IMG/VR virus record: IMGVR_UViG_3300033571_006426
Location: 1 to 23,634 of that record
Source: a virus
DNA length: 23,634 nucleotides
Reading direction: 5' to 3' (one strand)
A model generated the notes under the pieces. The model saw nothing but the letters and a program-made list of their open reading frames with translations, did not search any database and was not told the origin of the DNA. Positions 6,560 to 13,004 of this stretch are shown piece after piece. A program made the position numbers and the translations under genes. Positions within the stretch are counted from its first letter, which is position 1. Every line of letters begins with the position of its first letter.

Positions 6560-8968
6560 ATGAAAACTAATTTACAGTCTTCCAAATCTATTCTCGCCAA
6601 ACTTTTGGCTTCCGAGAATATCACGGTCTCGCACCAAAACGTCAAGACCGCATATTTTGATCTCAAGGCTCGCACGATGGTTCTTCCAGTATGGAAGGAC
6701 ATGGACGGCGATCTTTACGATTTGCTCACGGGTCACGAAGTGGGTCATGCTCTGAACACCCCCGAGCACGGGTGGCATGATCAAGTCACCCAGAACGAAA
6801 AGAAGTTCAAAGATTTTTTGAACGTCATCGAAGATGCTCGCATCGAGAAACTTATCAAGCGCAAGTTCCCTGGACTCTCCAAGTCCTTTGCTCGTGCTTA
6901 TGCTTCGCTGTATGAAAGCGATTTCTTCGGCATCAAGAAACTCGACGACCTGAACAAACTCAATCTTATTGACCGTGTAAATCTTCGGTTTAAGATGGGC
7001 GCGCATGTCGTTGTTGAGTTCAACGATTTCGAGCGTGAAATCGTCAAAGAAATTGATGCCGCTGAAACTTGGGATCAGGTTGTTGACATCGCTGGTCGTG
7101 TGTATGACTATGTGAAGACACACGAGAAAAACAAAGTCCAAAACCAAGACGATCTTCAAGATCAGATTCTAGAGCAGATGCGAAATCTTCAAAATGAAGA
7201 AATTTCCGATGACTCTCAAGGCTCCGAAGACGAAGACGAAGAAGAAGAAGATTCTTACGATCTGGGCGAAAGCGATGAATCGGACGACGAATCGGAATTA
7301 GATGAAGCGTCTGATGGCTCCGACTCATATGATCCAGATAATTCTGATGAGTCCGACGACTCCGACGACTCCGATGATTCAGACTTTAATTCTGAATCTA
7401 GTGGTTCAGGCGGAGACAGCGACGAAGATGACGATGAAGACAGCGACGAAGATGACGATGAAGACAGCGACGAAGATGACGATGAAGACAGCGACGAAGA
7501 TGACGATGAAGACAGTGACGAAGATGACGATGAAGACAGCGACGAAGATGACGATGAAGACAGTGACGAAGATGACCAAAATGATGGACCGCAGTCAGTA
7601 ACTGACCGCAATTTCCGTCGCCGTGAGCGGGAACTTGTCAATCAATCTGGTAAAGTCCTTATGTTTGACTTGCCTGATGCTGTTCTTGACAACATCATTC
7701 TTCCTAACACGGAAGTCATCAAAGACCTAGAAAAATACTTCCGAGACGATGCCACCAAAAAGGCAGAACGCTATCGTGTAACCAGCATCGCATATGAAAA
7801 ACTTGCTCAGGAATCCACACGCAAATTTAATGCCAGCAACAAGAAAGTCATTATGCATATCTTGAAGGAATTTGAGATGCGCAAGAAGGCGAGCGAATAT
7901 GCTCGAACTCAGACTGCTCGAACTGGCGAACTGAACATGAATGTACTACACAAGTACCGTTTCAGTAACGACTTGTTCCGTAAGATCGAAGTTGTGCCGA
8001 AAGGCAAGAATCATGGCTTTATCATGTTTGTTGATATGTCTGGCTCGATGACAGATATTCTCCGCAACACGATTGAGCAGATGCTTGTGCTTGCGTCCTT
8101 CTGCAAACTTGCCAAGGTTCCGTTTGACGTTTATGGGTTCTCTAATGATTTTTACGACAACGAAAAACTGCGCGAAATGCGAAGGAAAAGTAGTCAGTTT
8201 GTGTGCAACCCTAATGTTGATATTGGACTCGATGCTAGTAGTTTTCATCTGAAGCACTTGATTGGTTCTTCTTTGTCACATACACAATATCGTCGTGCTT
8301 TCAACGCGATGTGTGTTGTTGCCATCGGATCCAATGGATATCTTCCAAAATCATCTGGGTTTGGTTTGAACGCAACCCCGTTTATTGAGACTCTGCTCGC
8401 TTCCCGTGATATCGTGACCAAGTTTCAGCGCGACAATAAAGTTGATGTTTGTAACGTTGTCTACCTGACTGATGGTGAAGGCCGCATGAATTTGGTTCAT
8501 CCTCAAACCACGAATTGGTCAGAGGTATTAAAATCTGTTGTGTATCTTGTAGACAAGAAAACCAAGAAAAAGATCAAGTTGCCTCATAGTGGTGCTTCTG
8601 CTTACCAGAGCGCCATCACTCAACTTGTTGCTGATGTTACTGGCTGCAAGCACATCGGTTTTTATCTTGGCGATCAGAAATACTACAGAGAAAATTTCAA
8701 GCACTTGATGTATGGCAAGTCCTATGAAGAAAGTCGATTGGCTCATAAAAGTTTCAAAGAAAATAACCACTTTGTGACCAGTAATATTGGTTATGAGAAG
8801 TATTTCTATGTTGTTCTTCCGAATACCAACATCACCGACCAAAAACTCGTGATCACTGGTGATATGACCAAGAATAAGATGGTTCGCGAGTTTACCAAGA
8901 CTGTCAATAGCAAGAAGACCAACCGACTTCTGTTGACAAAACTCGCTGAAGAATTGGCTGTTTCGTAA
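6560..8968 (+). CDS. CobT-like protein: HExxH metallopeptidase-like domain, acidic repeat linker, C-terminal VWA domain
   Basis: 802 residues from the ATG at 6560. The longer frame from TTG 6533 is rejected because it would read through the promoter's -10. N-terminal HEVGHALN (His59, Glu60, His63) is a zincin-type motif. Residues ~215-350 are Asp/Glu/Ser-rich with an 8-residue DEDDDEDS repeat. The C-terminal half carries a VWA domain with MIDAS DMSGSM (Asp492) and a LTDGEG segment. This three-part layout matches CobT, the VWA subunit of the cobaltochelatase-type AAA+ pair, and the partner ATPase lies immediately downstream. In a phage without other cobalamin genes in view, a MoxR/VWA-like remodelling chaperone is at least as likely as cobalt insertion. 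No ribosome site precedes the ATG; expected to be leaderless. Confidence 0.85.
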   Translation: MKTNLQSSKSILAKLLASENITVSHQNVKTAYFDLKARTMVLPVWKDMDGDLYDLLTGHEVGHALNTPEHGWHDQVTQNEKKFKDFLNVIEDARIEKLIKRKFPGLSKSFARAYASLYESDFFGIKKLDDLNKLNLIDRVNLRFKMGAHVVVEFNDFEREIVKEIDAAETWDQVVDIAGRVYDYVKTHEKNKVQNQDDLQDQILEQMRNLQNEEISDDSQGSEDEDEEEEDSYDLGESDESDDESELDEASDGSDSYDPDNSDESDDSDDSDDSDFNSESSGSGGDSDEDDDEDSDEDDDEDSDEDDDEDSDEDDDEDSDEDDDEDSDEDDDEDSDEDDQNDGPQSVTDRNFRRRERELVNQSGKVLMFDLPDAVLDNIILPNTEVIKDLEKYFRDDATKKAERYRVTSIAYEKLAQESTRKFNASNKKVIMHILKEFEMRKKASEYARTQTARTGELNMNVLHKYRFSNDLFRKIEVVPKGKNHGFIMFVDMSGSMTDILRNTIEQMLVLASFCKLAKVPFDVYGFSNDFYDNEKLREMRRKSSQFVCNPNVDIGLDASSFHLKHLIGSSLSHTQYRRAFNAMCVVAIGSNGYLPKSSGFGLNATPFIETLLASRDIVTKFQRDNKVDVCNVVYLTDGEGRMNLVHPQTTNWSEVLKSVVYLVDKKTKKKIKLPHSGASAYQSAITQLVADVTGCKHIGFYLGDQKYYRENFKHLMYGKSYEESRLAHKSFKENNHFVTSNIGYEKYFYVVLPNTNITDQKLVITGDMTKNKMVREFTKTVNSKKTNRLLLTKLAEELAVS
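7415..7576 (+). repeat. 24-bp in-frame tandem repeat (about 6.7 copies) coding for DEDDDEDS units
   Basis: Six full 24-bp units start at 7415, 7439, 7463, 7487, 7511 and 7535, and a partial one at 7559; they differ only by GACAGC/GACAGT. Each adds eight acidic residues to the CobT-like linker. Near-perfect identity implies recent expansion by slippage or recombination. Length changes in whole units would keep the frame. Confidence 0.95.
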
Positions 8969-8975
8969 GGCACCG

Positions 8976-9035
8976 TAAGTTATTGATTTCATTAGAGTTT
9001 TTTCCCTTTACTTTCGAGTGTTTTTAGGGGATAAT
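8976..9035 (+). promoter_or_regulatory. repeated promoter module, copy 2
   Basis: Box at 8976-9002 identical to copy 1, -35 TTTACT at 9007-9012, a 17-nt spacer and -10 GATAAT at 9030-9035. Six bases separate the -10 from ATG 9042. It drives the mini-ORF and the CobS-like gene. Confidence 0.85.
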
Positions 9036-9041
9036 AGTTTT

Positions 9042-9080
9042 ATGAAAACGAAATTTCCTACATTTAACTTTGTAATGTAA
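9042..9080 (+). CDS. 12-residue leader ORF in front of the CobS-like gene
   Basis: ATG at 9042 lies exactly where the transcript from promoter copy 2 should begin. It encodes MKTKFPTFNFVM and stops at 9078-9080, two bases before the GTG of the CobS-like gene. Its first codons (ATGAAAAC) match the start of the CobT-like gene behind promoter copy 1. It may therefore be a duplicated start region that now serves as a translation entry point, with ribosomes terminating and reinitiating at the GTG. No ribosome site precedes either start. Too short to confirm by homology. Confidence 0.45.
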   Translation: MKTKFPTFNFVM

Positions 9081-9082
9081 CA

Positions 9083-10447
9083 GTGAGTAATAAAATGCCC
9101 AGAAAATCTAATTATGATACTCTCGATTCGCGCATCGAAATACTTGAACAGTTGACTGCGTATTTCGATAAGGAAACTATTTCTCTCAAGGAATTGGATT
9201 CTTTTGTCAAGGACGAGAACAACAGCGTTAAGGGTTATCCATATTTTATCTTGCGCGAGCGCAAGGTAAATCACGGTCAGTATAACATCGTCCCGAAGCA
9301 TGTAGGGTGCATTACTCCCGCTGCTCCGAAGCAGAAGCAGACTGTTGCTGCTGAAGTTGCGGCTCCCGCGATGGTTGCGCAGGTTGTGAACATCGCGGCG
9401 AAGCGTGCGCAAAACGTCACCGAGTCGTTTGTGCCTGATCGCAACGAAACGTATGTTCCGTTCGGGTTTTATAATGATCTGCGTGACATTATCAAGTCTC
9501 GCATTTTCTATCCTATCTACATCACAGGTCTTTCTGGTAACGGCAAGACGTTCATGATTGAGCAAGTTTGTGCTGCGCTCAAGCGTGAGTTGATTCGCGT
9601 CAACATCACCAAGCGCACCGATGAATCTGATCTTATCGGCTCTTACGAACTTGTTGACGGCAACACGATTCGCCGCGAGGGTCCAGTCATCACCGCGATG
9701 CGTCGTGGCGCTGTACTGCTTCTTGACGAGACTGATCTCGGCACGGAAGACATTCTGTGCTTACAGCCTATTCTTGAAGGCAAGCCATACTTCGACAAGA
9801 AGACGGGTGAGGTTGTTCATCCTGCCGCTGGTTTCAACGTGATCGCGACTGCGAACACGAAGGGCAAGGGCAGCGATGACGGTCGATTCATCGGCACGAA
9901 TGTGCTGAATGATGCTTTCCTTGAACGATTCGCTATTACGGTTGAACAGGAATATCCGCCAGCAGCAACCGAGCGCAAAATTCTTGAGAAGAATTTTGAG
10001 ACTCTTGGTCTTACTGATGCTACTTTCATCGAGCATCTAATCACTTGGGCTGATATTATCCGAAAGTCTTTCGCGGATGGTGCAGTCGATGAGATTATCT
10101 CGACCCGTCGCCTTGTGCATATTGCCAAGGCATTTTCGATCTTCGGCAATCGACTGAAGGCAATCGAAATGTGCTTGAACCGATTCGATGGCGACACCAA
10201 GACTGCGTTCGTGGATTTGTACACGAAGGTTGATGCGGAAGCGACACTGAAAGCCGCAGCCAAGCCAACTGTTGATTTGAGCGAGTTGGGTGTGCACAAA
10301 AATTCATATGACTATAGTGTAACTTTTACTTACGGGAGTAGATCGCTCTTTTTATGTGCTACTGAAATCGACAATTTGAAGCAAGAGGGGTGGACCGATG
10401 AACAGATCAAACTCAAGGCTTTAGAAACCCTTGCGAAGACGATTTAG
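9083..10447 (+). CDS. cobS: CobS-like AAA+ ATPase (MoxR/cobaltochelatase-type)
   Basis: 454 residues from GTG 9083; an in-frame ATG at 9095 is an alternative. An N-terminal ~70-residue domain is followed by an Ala/Val/Pro/Lys-rich linker (80-110) and an AAA+ core: Walker A GLSGNGKT (149-156), Walker B VLLLDETD (211-218), and a sensor-1-like IATANT (~253). The dynein/MoxR-like insert and NDAFLERF segment (arginine-finger region) follow. CobS with CobT powers metal insertion in aerobic cobalamin synthesis, and cobS is common in T4-like cyanophages. Here it sits next to a CobT-like VWA/metallopeptidase protein under an identical promoter, so the two very likely work as one ATPase-adaptor machine. 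The actual substrate is unknown. No SD is seen; start by reinitiation after the 12-codon ORF is plausible. Confidence 0.85.
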   Translation: MSNKMPRKSNYDTLDSRIEILEQLTAYFDKETISLKELDSFVKDENNSVKGYPYFILRERKVNHGQYNIVPKHVGCITPAAPKQKQTVAAEVAAPAMVAQVVNIAAKRAQNVTESFVPDRNETYVPFGFYNDLRDIIKSRIFYPIYITGLSGNGKTFMIEQVCAALKRELIRVNITKRTDESDLIGSYELVDGNTIRREGPVITAMRRGAVLLLDETDLGTEDILCLQPILEGKPYFDKKTGEVVHPAAGFNVIATANTKGKGSDDGRFIGTNVLNDAFLERFAITVEQEYPPAATERKILEKNFETLGLTDATFIEHLITWADIIRKSFADGAVDEIISTRRLVHIAKAFSIFGNRLKAIEMCLNRFDGDTKTAFVDLYTKVDAEATLKAAAKPTVDLSELGVHKNSYDYSVTFTYGSRSLFLCATEIDNLKQEGWTDEQIKLKALETLAKTI

Positions 10448-10455
10448 TGCAAAAC

Positions 10456-10464
10456 TGCTATAAA
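10456..10464 (+). promoter_or_regulatory. possible extended -10 promoter before the alanine-rich array
   Basis: TGCTATAAA fits an extended -10 (TGnTATAAT) in the 31-bp gap after the CobS-like gene. A convincing -35 at 17 nt is absent. The transcript would start about 8 nt before ATG 10479. Confidence 0.3.
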
Positions 10465-10478
10465 GACAGGCATTTAAA

Positions 10479-10850
10479 ATGACAGACCTTAACCAAATGT
10501 GGATGCGCCTCGCAGAACACCAATCCTTTGCCGACCAGCGAGGATATGGTCTTGAGTGGAAAACAATGTGCGAAGAGCGCACACCCGAAGCAGCGGAGGC
10601 GGCGGCGAAAGCGGCGGCGGCAGAGGCAGAGGAGTTGGCGTCGGCAGCGTATGAGGCAGCGTATGCGGAGGCGGAGGCGGCGATGCGGTATCATGAGGCG
10701 GAGGCGGAGGCGGCAGCGGAGGCTGCTGCTGCTGCAACGGATGCGGCGGCAGATGCGGCGGCTTGGGCGGCGGAGGCTGCGGCGGAGGCTGCGGCGGAGG
10801 CTGTGGAATTGGCAATCAAATCTATCAACAAAGCAGAGGACAAGCCATGA
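10479..10850 (+). CDS. alanine-rich paralog 1 of 5
   Basis: 123 residues. Conserved head shared with four neighbours: M-T-D-L-N-x-M-W, then L.EHQ..AD.RGYG..WK.MCE.RTPEAA. An alanine-dominated stretch (~36-110) of A/E/D with occasional Y, M, R or W follows, then a conserved tail SINKAEDKP. The alanine tract is written almost entirely with GCG/GCA codons, making the DNA GC-rich and low-complexity. Other frames here give Gly-, Arg- or Pro-rich shadow ORFs. The tract should be strongly helical. No signal peptide or membrane segment is seen. I do not recognise a named family. The stop overlaps the next paralog's start (ATGA). Confidence 0.8.
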   Translation: MTDLNQMWMRLAEHQSFADQRGYGLEWKTMCEERTPEAAEAAAKAAAAEAEELASAAYEAAYAEAEAAMRYHEAEAEAAAEAAAAATDAAADAAAWAAEAAAEAAAEAVELAIKSINKAEDKP

Positions 10851-11092
10851 GTACTCTTGACGAAATGTGGGCGCGTATTGAGGCGCATCAGCCGATCGCA
10901 GACAAGCGCGGCTACGGTACTGAATGGGCCAAGATGCGCCGAGAGCGGACGCCACGGGCGGCGTTTGCTGCACAGCGTGCGGCGGAGTGGGCTGTGAACA
11001 ATGCGGAGTGGGCGGCAACGTCGGCAGAGTGGGCGGCGGCGTGGGCAATGACCGCAATCGAGTCTATCAACAAAGCAGAGGACAAGCCATGA
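10847..11092 (+). CDS. alanine-rich paralog 2 of 5, with AEWA heptads
   Basis: 81 residues, beginning at the ATG overlapping the previous stop (the longer frame upstream is a Gly-rich shadow). Head: STLDEMWARIEAHQPIAD, then KRGYG, EWAKM and RERTPRAA. The alanine tract contains three perfect heptads A-E-W-A-x-x-x (DNA 10982-11044), which put Trp on one face of a helix and could form a coiled coil. The tail is SINKAEDKP; its last 30 nt of DNA, including the stop, are identical to paralog 1. The cysteine in the head of the other members (MCE) is replaced by Arg. Function unknown. Confidence 0.8.
   Translation: MSTLDEMWARIEAHQPIADKRGYGTEWAKMRRERTPRAAFAAQRAAEWAVNNAEWAATSAEWAAAWAMTAIESINKAEDKP
10982..11044 (+). 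repeat. three 21-bp units coding AEWA heptads
   Basis: Three consecutive seven-codon units start at 10982, 11003 and 11024, each beginning with codons for Ala-Glu-Trp-Ala. The first four codons are conserved and the last three vary (VNN, ATS, AAW), consistent with duplication followed by divergence. Confidence 0.8.
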
Positions 11093-11325
11093 CCGACCTT
11101 GACGAAATGTGGGCGCTGCTTGAGGCGCATCAGTCGTTCGCTGATGCGGGTGGCTACGGCAAGGCTTGGAAGATCATGTGCGAGCAGCGCACACCAGATG
11201 CGGCATGGGATGCGGCTTGGGCGGCGTATGCGGCAGAGGCGGCAGCGGATGCGGCGTATGCGGTAGAGGCGGCAGCGGCGGCAGCGGATGCGGCAGCGGT
11301 CGAGTATATCAAAAGGTATGAGTGA
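11089..11325 (+). CDS. alanine-rich paralog 3 of 5
   Basis: 78 residues from the ATG overlapping the stop of paralog 2. Head: TDLDEMWALLEAHQSFAD, then AGGYGKAWKIMCEQRTPDAA. An alanine tract with Trp and Tyr spaced 3-4 residues apart (AAWDAAWAAYAAEAAADAAY) follows. The usual INKAEDKP tail is missing; it ends EYIKRYE, and its last codons overlap the start of the zinc-ribbon gene by 8 bp. This member appears tail-truncated by the junction with the next gene. A 51-bp block in its head (11143-11193) is nearly identical to paralog 4. Function unknown. Confidence 0.8.
   Translation: MTDLDEMWALLEAHQSFADAGGYGKAWKIMCEQRTPDAAWDAAWAAYAAEAAADAAYAVEAAAAAADAAAVEYIKRYE
11143..11193 (+). repeat. 51-bp dispersed repeat shared by paralogs 3 and 4 (second copy 12247-12297)
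   Basis: The two copies differ at one position (TAC versus TGC, Tyr to Cys) although the rest of the two genes has diverged and about 1.1 kb and three other genes lie between them. The pattern suggests recent recombination or gene conversion. Confidence 0.85.
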
Positions 11326-11536
11326 TCTTGCAGAAATATGCGTGTGCCATCGCTGCATCAAGGAACAGGATTTGCGTGGTCCCGACGGATTTCTTCCGTT
11401 GAGTTCCACCCAAATGATCGTATGTCCAATTTGCGGCAACAAACGATGCCCCAAAGCCAGTGACCATCGACTGGAATGTACTAACAGCAACGAGTCGGGG
11501 CAACTTGGCAGCATTTACCGAGCAAAGAGGAATTAA
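11318..11536 (+). CDS. small zinc-ribbon-like phage protein
   Basis: 72 residues from the ATG at 11318, preceded by AAAAGG. Two cysteine pairs, C-H-R-C near the N-terminus and C-P-I-C (followed by GNKRCPKA), fit a zinc ribbon. The C-terminal DHRLECTNSNE and GQLGS segment recurs in many small phage proteins of unknown role. Probably a small metal-binding, nucleic-acid or protein-interaction factor; function unproven. The start overlaps the end of alanine-rich paralog 3, so it is in the same transcript. Confidence 0.75.
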   Translation: MSDLAEICVCHRCIKEQDLRGPDGFLPLSSTQMIVCPICGNKRCPKASDHRLECTNSNESGQLGSIYRAKRN

Positions 11537-11537
11537 T

Positions 11538-11708
11538 ATGACATTGCAAGAAGAAGTGAATGTGTTTCTGGACGATCTTCGCGAGACTGGTGCAATCAAT
11601 ATGTTTGGTGCCGCACCGTATGTTGCTGAAACTTTTGGTGTCAGCAAGCATGAGGCTCGTGATCTCGTTAAGAACTGGATGGAAACTTTTGCCGAAAGGC
11701 ACAAATAG
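11538..11708 (+). CDS. 56-residue hypothetical protein, possible HTH
   Basis: ATG at 11538, with AGAGGAA upstream and one base after the previous stop. Sequence: MTLQEEVNVFLDDL, then a helix-turn-helix-like stretch AAPYVAETFGVSKHEARDLV (~25-45) and a C-terminal amphipathic helix KNWMETFAERHK. The turn GVSKHEA is typical of small DNA-binding HTH proteins. This is inferred from the pattern only. The longer frame upstream overlaps the zinc-ribbon gene and lacks a ribosome site. Confidence 0.65.
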   Translation: MTLQEEVNVFLDDLRETGAINMFGAAPYVAETFGVSKHEARDLVKNWMETFAERHK

Positions 11709-11717
11709 GAGATTATC

Positions 11718-12179
11718 ATGGGATTGGATATGTTTTTGAATGCTAAAAGGTATCTCTCTGATTACGATGTCGCTGACAGGGTAAAGAAGGAAGCAATGAT
11801 GGAGTTGTTTCCTGAATTGAAGGCATACGTCATCGAAGAATACAACCCCATTGAACAGATTTCTGCTCAGGTTGGATACTGGCGCAAGGCAAACGCAATC
11901 CACAATTGGTTCGTTCAAAACGTACAGGGTGGCAAGGATAATTGCGCTAACTATTATGTCAGCCGAATACAATTGTTGGCACTGAAGAGTTTTTGTGAAC
12001 AGGTTTTGGCAGATAATAGCCTTGCCGAAAAACTTTTGCCGCCCGTTTCTGGATTCTTCTTCGGCAACACTGAAATCAACAAGTTTTATTTCAGTGATCT
12101 TGAAAGCACGGTGAAGATTATTGACGGCGCTCTTGCTCTTTCAGAGGATTGGGAGTTTGAATACCATTCTAGTTGGTAA
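11718..12179 (+). CDS. conserved phage hypothetical protein
   Basis: 153 residues; ATG preceded by TAGGAG. The pattern GLDMFL at the N-terminus, VGYWRKANAIHNWFV in the middle and PPVSGFFFG plus the C-terminal EYHSSW is shared by many phage and prophage proteins of unknown function. No catalytic motif can be named with confidence. It sits between the third and fourth alanine-rich paralogs, in the same direction and with tight spacing, so it is probably part of the same accessory operon. Confidence 0.8.
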   Translation: MGLDMFLNAKRYLSDYDVADRVKKEAMMELFPELKAYVIEEYNPIEQISAQVGYWRKANAIHNWFVQNVQGGKDNCANYYVSRIQLLALKSFCEQVLADNSLAEKLLPPVSGFFFGNTEINKFYFSDLESTVKIIDGALALSEDWEFEYHSSW

Positions 12180-12192
12180 GAGAGGATAAAAT

Positions 12193-12411
12193 ATGGACAA
12201 TCTTGACACAATGTGGATTCGTCTCGCAGAACACCAGCCGTTCGCCGATGCGGGTGGCTGCGGCAAGGCTTGGAAGATCATGTGCGAGCAGCGCACAGAA
12301 GAGGCAGCGAGGGCGGCGTGCGCCTCGGCACAACTAGCGTGGGCGGAGGCGGAGGCGGCGGTGGCGGTGGCGGTGGCGATTTATTTCATCAATAAAGCGG
12401 GGGGCAAATGA
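12193..12411 (+). CDS. alanine-rich paralog 4 of 5
   Basis: 72 residues, ATG preceded by AGAGGATA. Head: MDNLDTMWIRLAEHQPFAD, then AGGCGKAWKIMCEQRTEEAA. The alanine tract is short (~38-62) with Val/Glu/Trp (AEAEAAVAVAVAIYF), and the tail is FINKAGGK. The tail DNA (GCGATTTATTTCATCAATAA) is shared with paralog 5, whereas paralogs 1 and 2 share a different tail. The stop overlaps the next start (ATGA). Function unknown. Confidence 0.8.
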   Translation: MDNLDTMWIRLAEHQPFADAGGCGKAWKIMCEQRTEEAARAACASAQLAWAEAEAAVAVAVAIYFINKAGGK

Positions 12412-12707
12412 CCGACTTAAACGAGATGTGGACTCGCCTAGGAGAGCACCAACCGATTGCCGACGCTCGCGGGTATGGCGAGGCTTGGAAGATCATGTGC
12501 GAGCAGCGCACACCCGAAGCAGCGGAGGCGGCGGCGCAGGCGGCTTGTGCTGCAAAATATGTGGAGGATGGGGCGGTGGCAGCGGCGTGGTCTGTGGCGG
12601 AGGTTGTGGAGGCGGATGCGGGGTGTGCGCCGACCCGCGCAGCGGTGTGGTCAAGAATGGCGATTTATTTCATCAATAAAGCGGAGGCGAGCGATGAACA
12701 AAATTAA
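12408..12707 (+). CDS. alanine-rich paralog 5 of 5
   Basis: 99 residues. Head: MTDLNEMWTRLGEHQPIAD, then ARGYGEAWKIMCEQRTPEAA. The tract is more mixed than the others (AKYVEDGAVAAAW, then EVVEADAGCAPTRAAVW), followed by YFINKAEA and an extra acidic tail SDEQN. It is mosaic: its KIMCEQR block matches paralogs 3 and 4, the next 32 bp (12505-12536) are identical to paralog 1 (10577-10608), and its tail matches paralog 4. The 3' end overlaps the following gene by 14 bp. Function unknown. Confidence 0.8.
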   Translation: MTDLNEMWTRLGEHQPIADARGYGEAWKIMCEQRTPEAAEAAAQAACAAKYVEDGAVAAAWSVAEVVEADAGCAPTRAAVWSRMAIYFINKAEASDEQN

Positions 12708-12897
12708 AATTCCTAACCAACCCAAGATCACTGTGACCAGCCCTGGTCTCATCTGGATCGATGAAACTGAACTGAATCAGTATCACAATGATATGGAAAC
12801 TGCATACAAGGACTTCAAACAGGCTATGCAAGGTGCCGAGAACGATCCAGATGAAATCATAAGACGGTTTGATGGGGATCTTCAAATAAAAGGTTGA
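12694..12897 (+). CDS. 67-residue hypothetical protein
   Basis: ATG at 12694 with a GGAGG ribosome site inside the end of alanine-rich paralog 5. Sequence begins MNKIKIPNQPKITVTSPGLIW, then a Glu/Asp/Lys helix (ETELNQYHNDMETAYKDF) and an acidic C-terminus. Not recognised. The TGA stop lies within the -35 hexamer of the strong promoter that follows, so it is the last gene of the alanine-rich operon. The upstream part of the same frame is an Arg-rich shadow of paralog 5. Confidence 0.6.
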   Translation: MNKIKIPNQPKITVTSPGLIWIDETELNQYHNDMETAYKDFKQAMQGAENDPDEIIRRFDGDLQIKG

Positions 12898-12922
12898 CTT
12901 TTGCTGTTTGGTATTATATACT
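12894..12922 (+). promoter_or_regulatory. strong sigma70-like promoter
   Basis: TTGACT, a 17-nt spacer and TATACT, the best consensus match in the window. The -10 ends 7 nt before an ATG (12930), so this too may give a leaderless or near-leaderless transcript. Together with the terminator at 13302 it frames a one-gene unit. Confidence 0.85.
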
Positions 12923-12929
12923 AAACGGT

Positions 12930-13004
12930 ATGTTGCAAGATAAGCCTCGCTCTTGTAATATTATTGAAGAGGTATTTTTTGTGAAGGTGATAAAATATGT
13001 CTAA
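12930..13004 (+). CDS. possible 24-residue leader ORF
   Basis: ATG falls at the predicted transcript start of the strong promoter. The ORF runs MLQDKPRSCNIIEEV, then FFVKVIKYV, and ends 5 bp inside the next gene, overlapping its start. It may only be a 5' leader: the AAGGTG at 12984-12989 serves the next ATG well without it. Kept at low confidence because the start position and stop overlap fit translational coupling. Confidence 0.25.
   Translation: MLQDKPRSCNIIEEVFFVKVIKYV

Noticed and set aside
7415-7576. CRISPR-like regular repeat
   Set aside because: Contiguous 24-bp units without spacers, in frame within a gene.
7255-7641. Long serine-rich ORF on the minus strand
   Set aside because: Exact antisense shadow of the acidic 24-bp repeat in the CobT-like gene.
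10458-12679. Gly-, Arg- and Pro-rich ORFs on both strands over the alanine-rich array
   Set aside because: They are other-frame readings of GCG/GCA-rich tracts; only the five Ala frames share starts, heads and tails.
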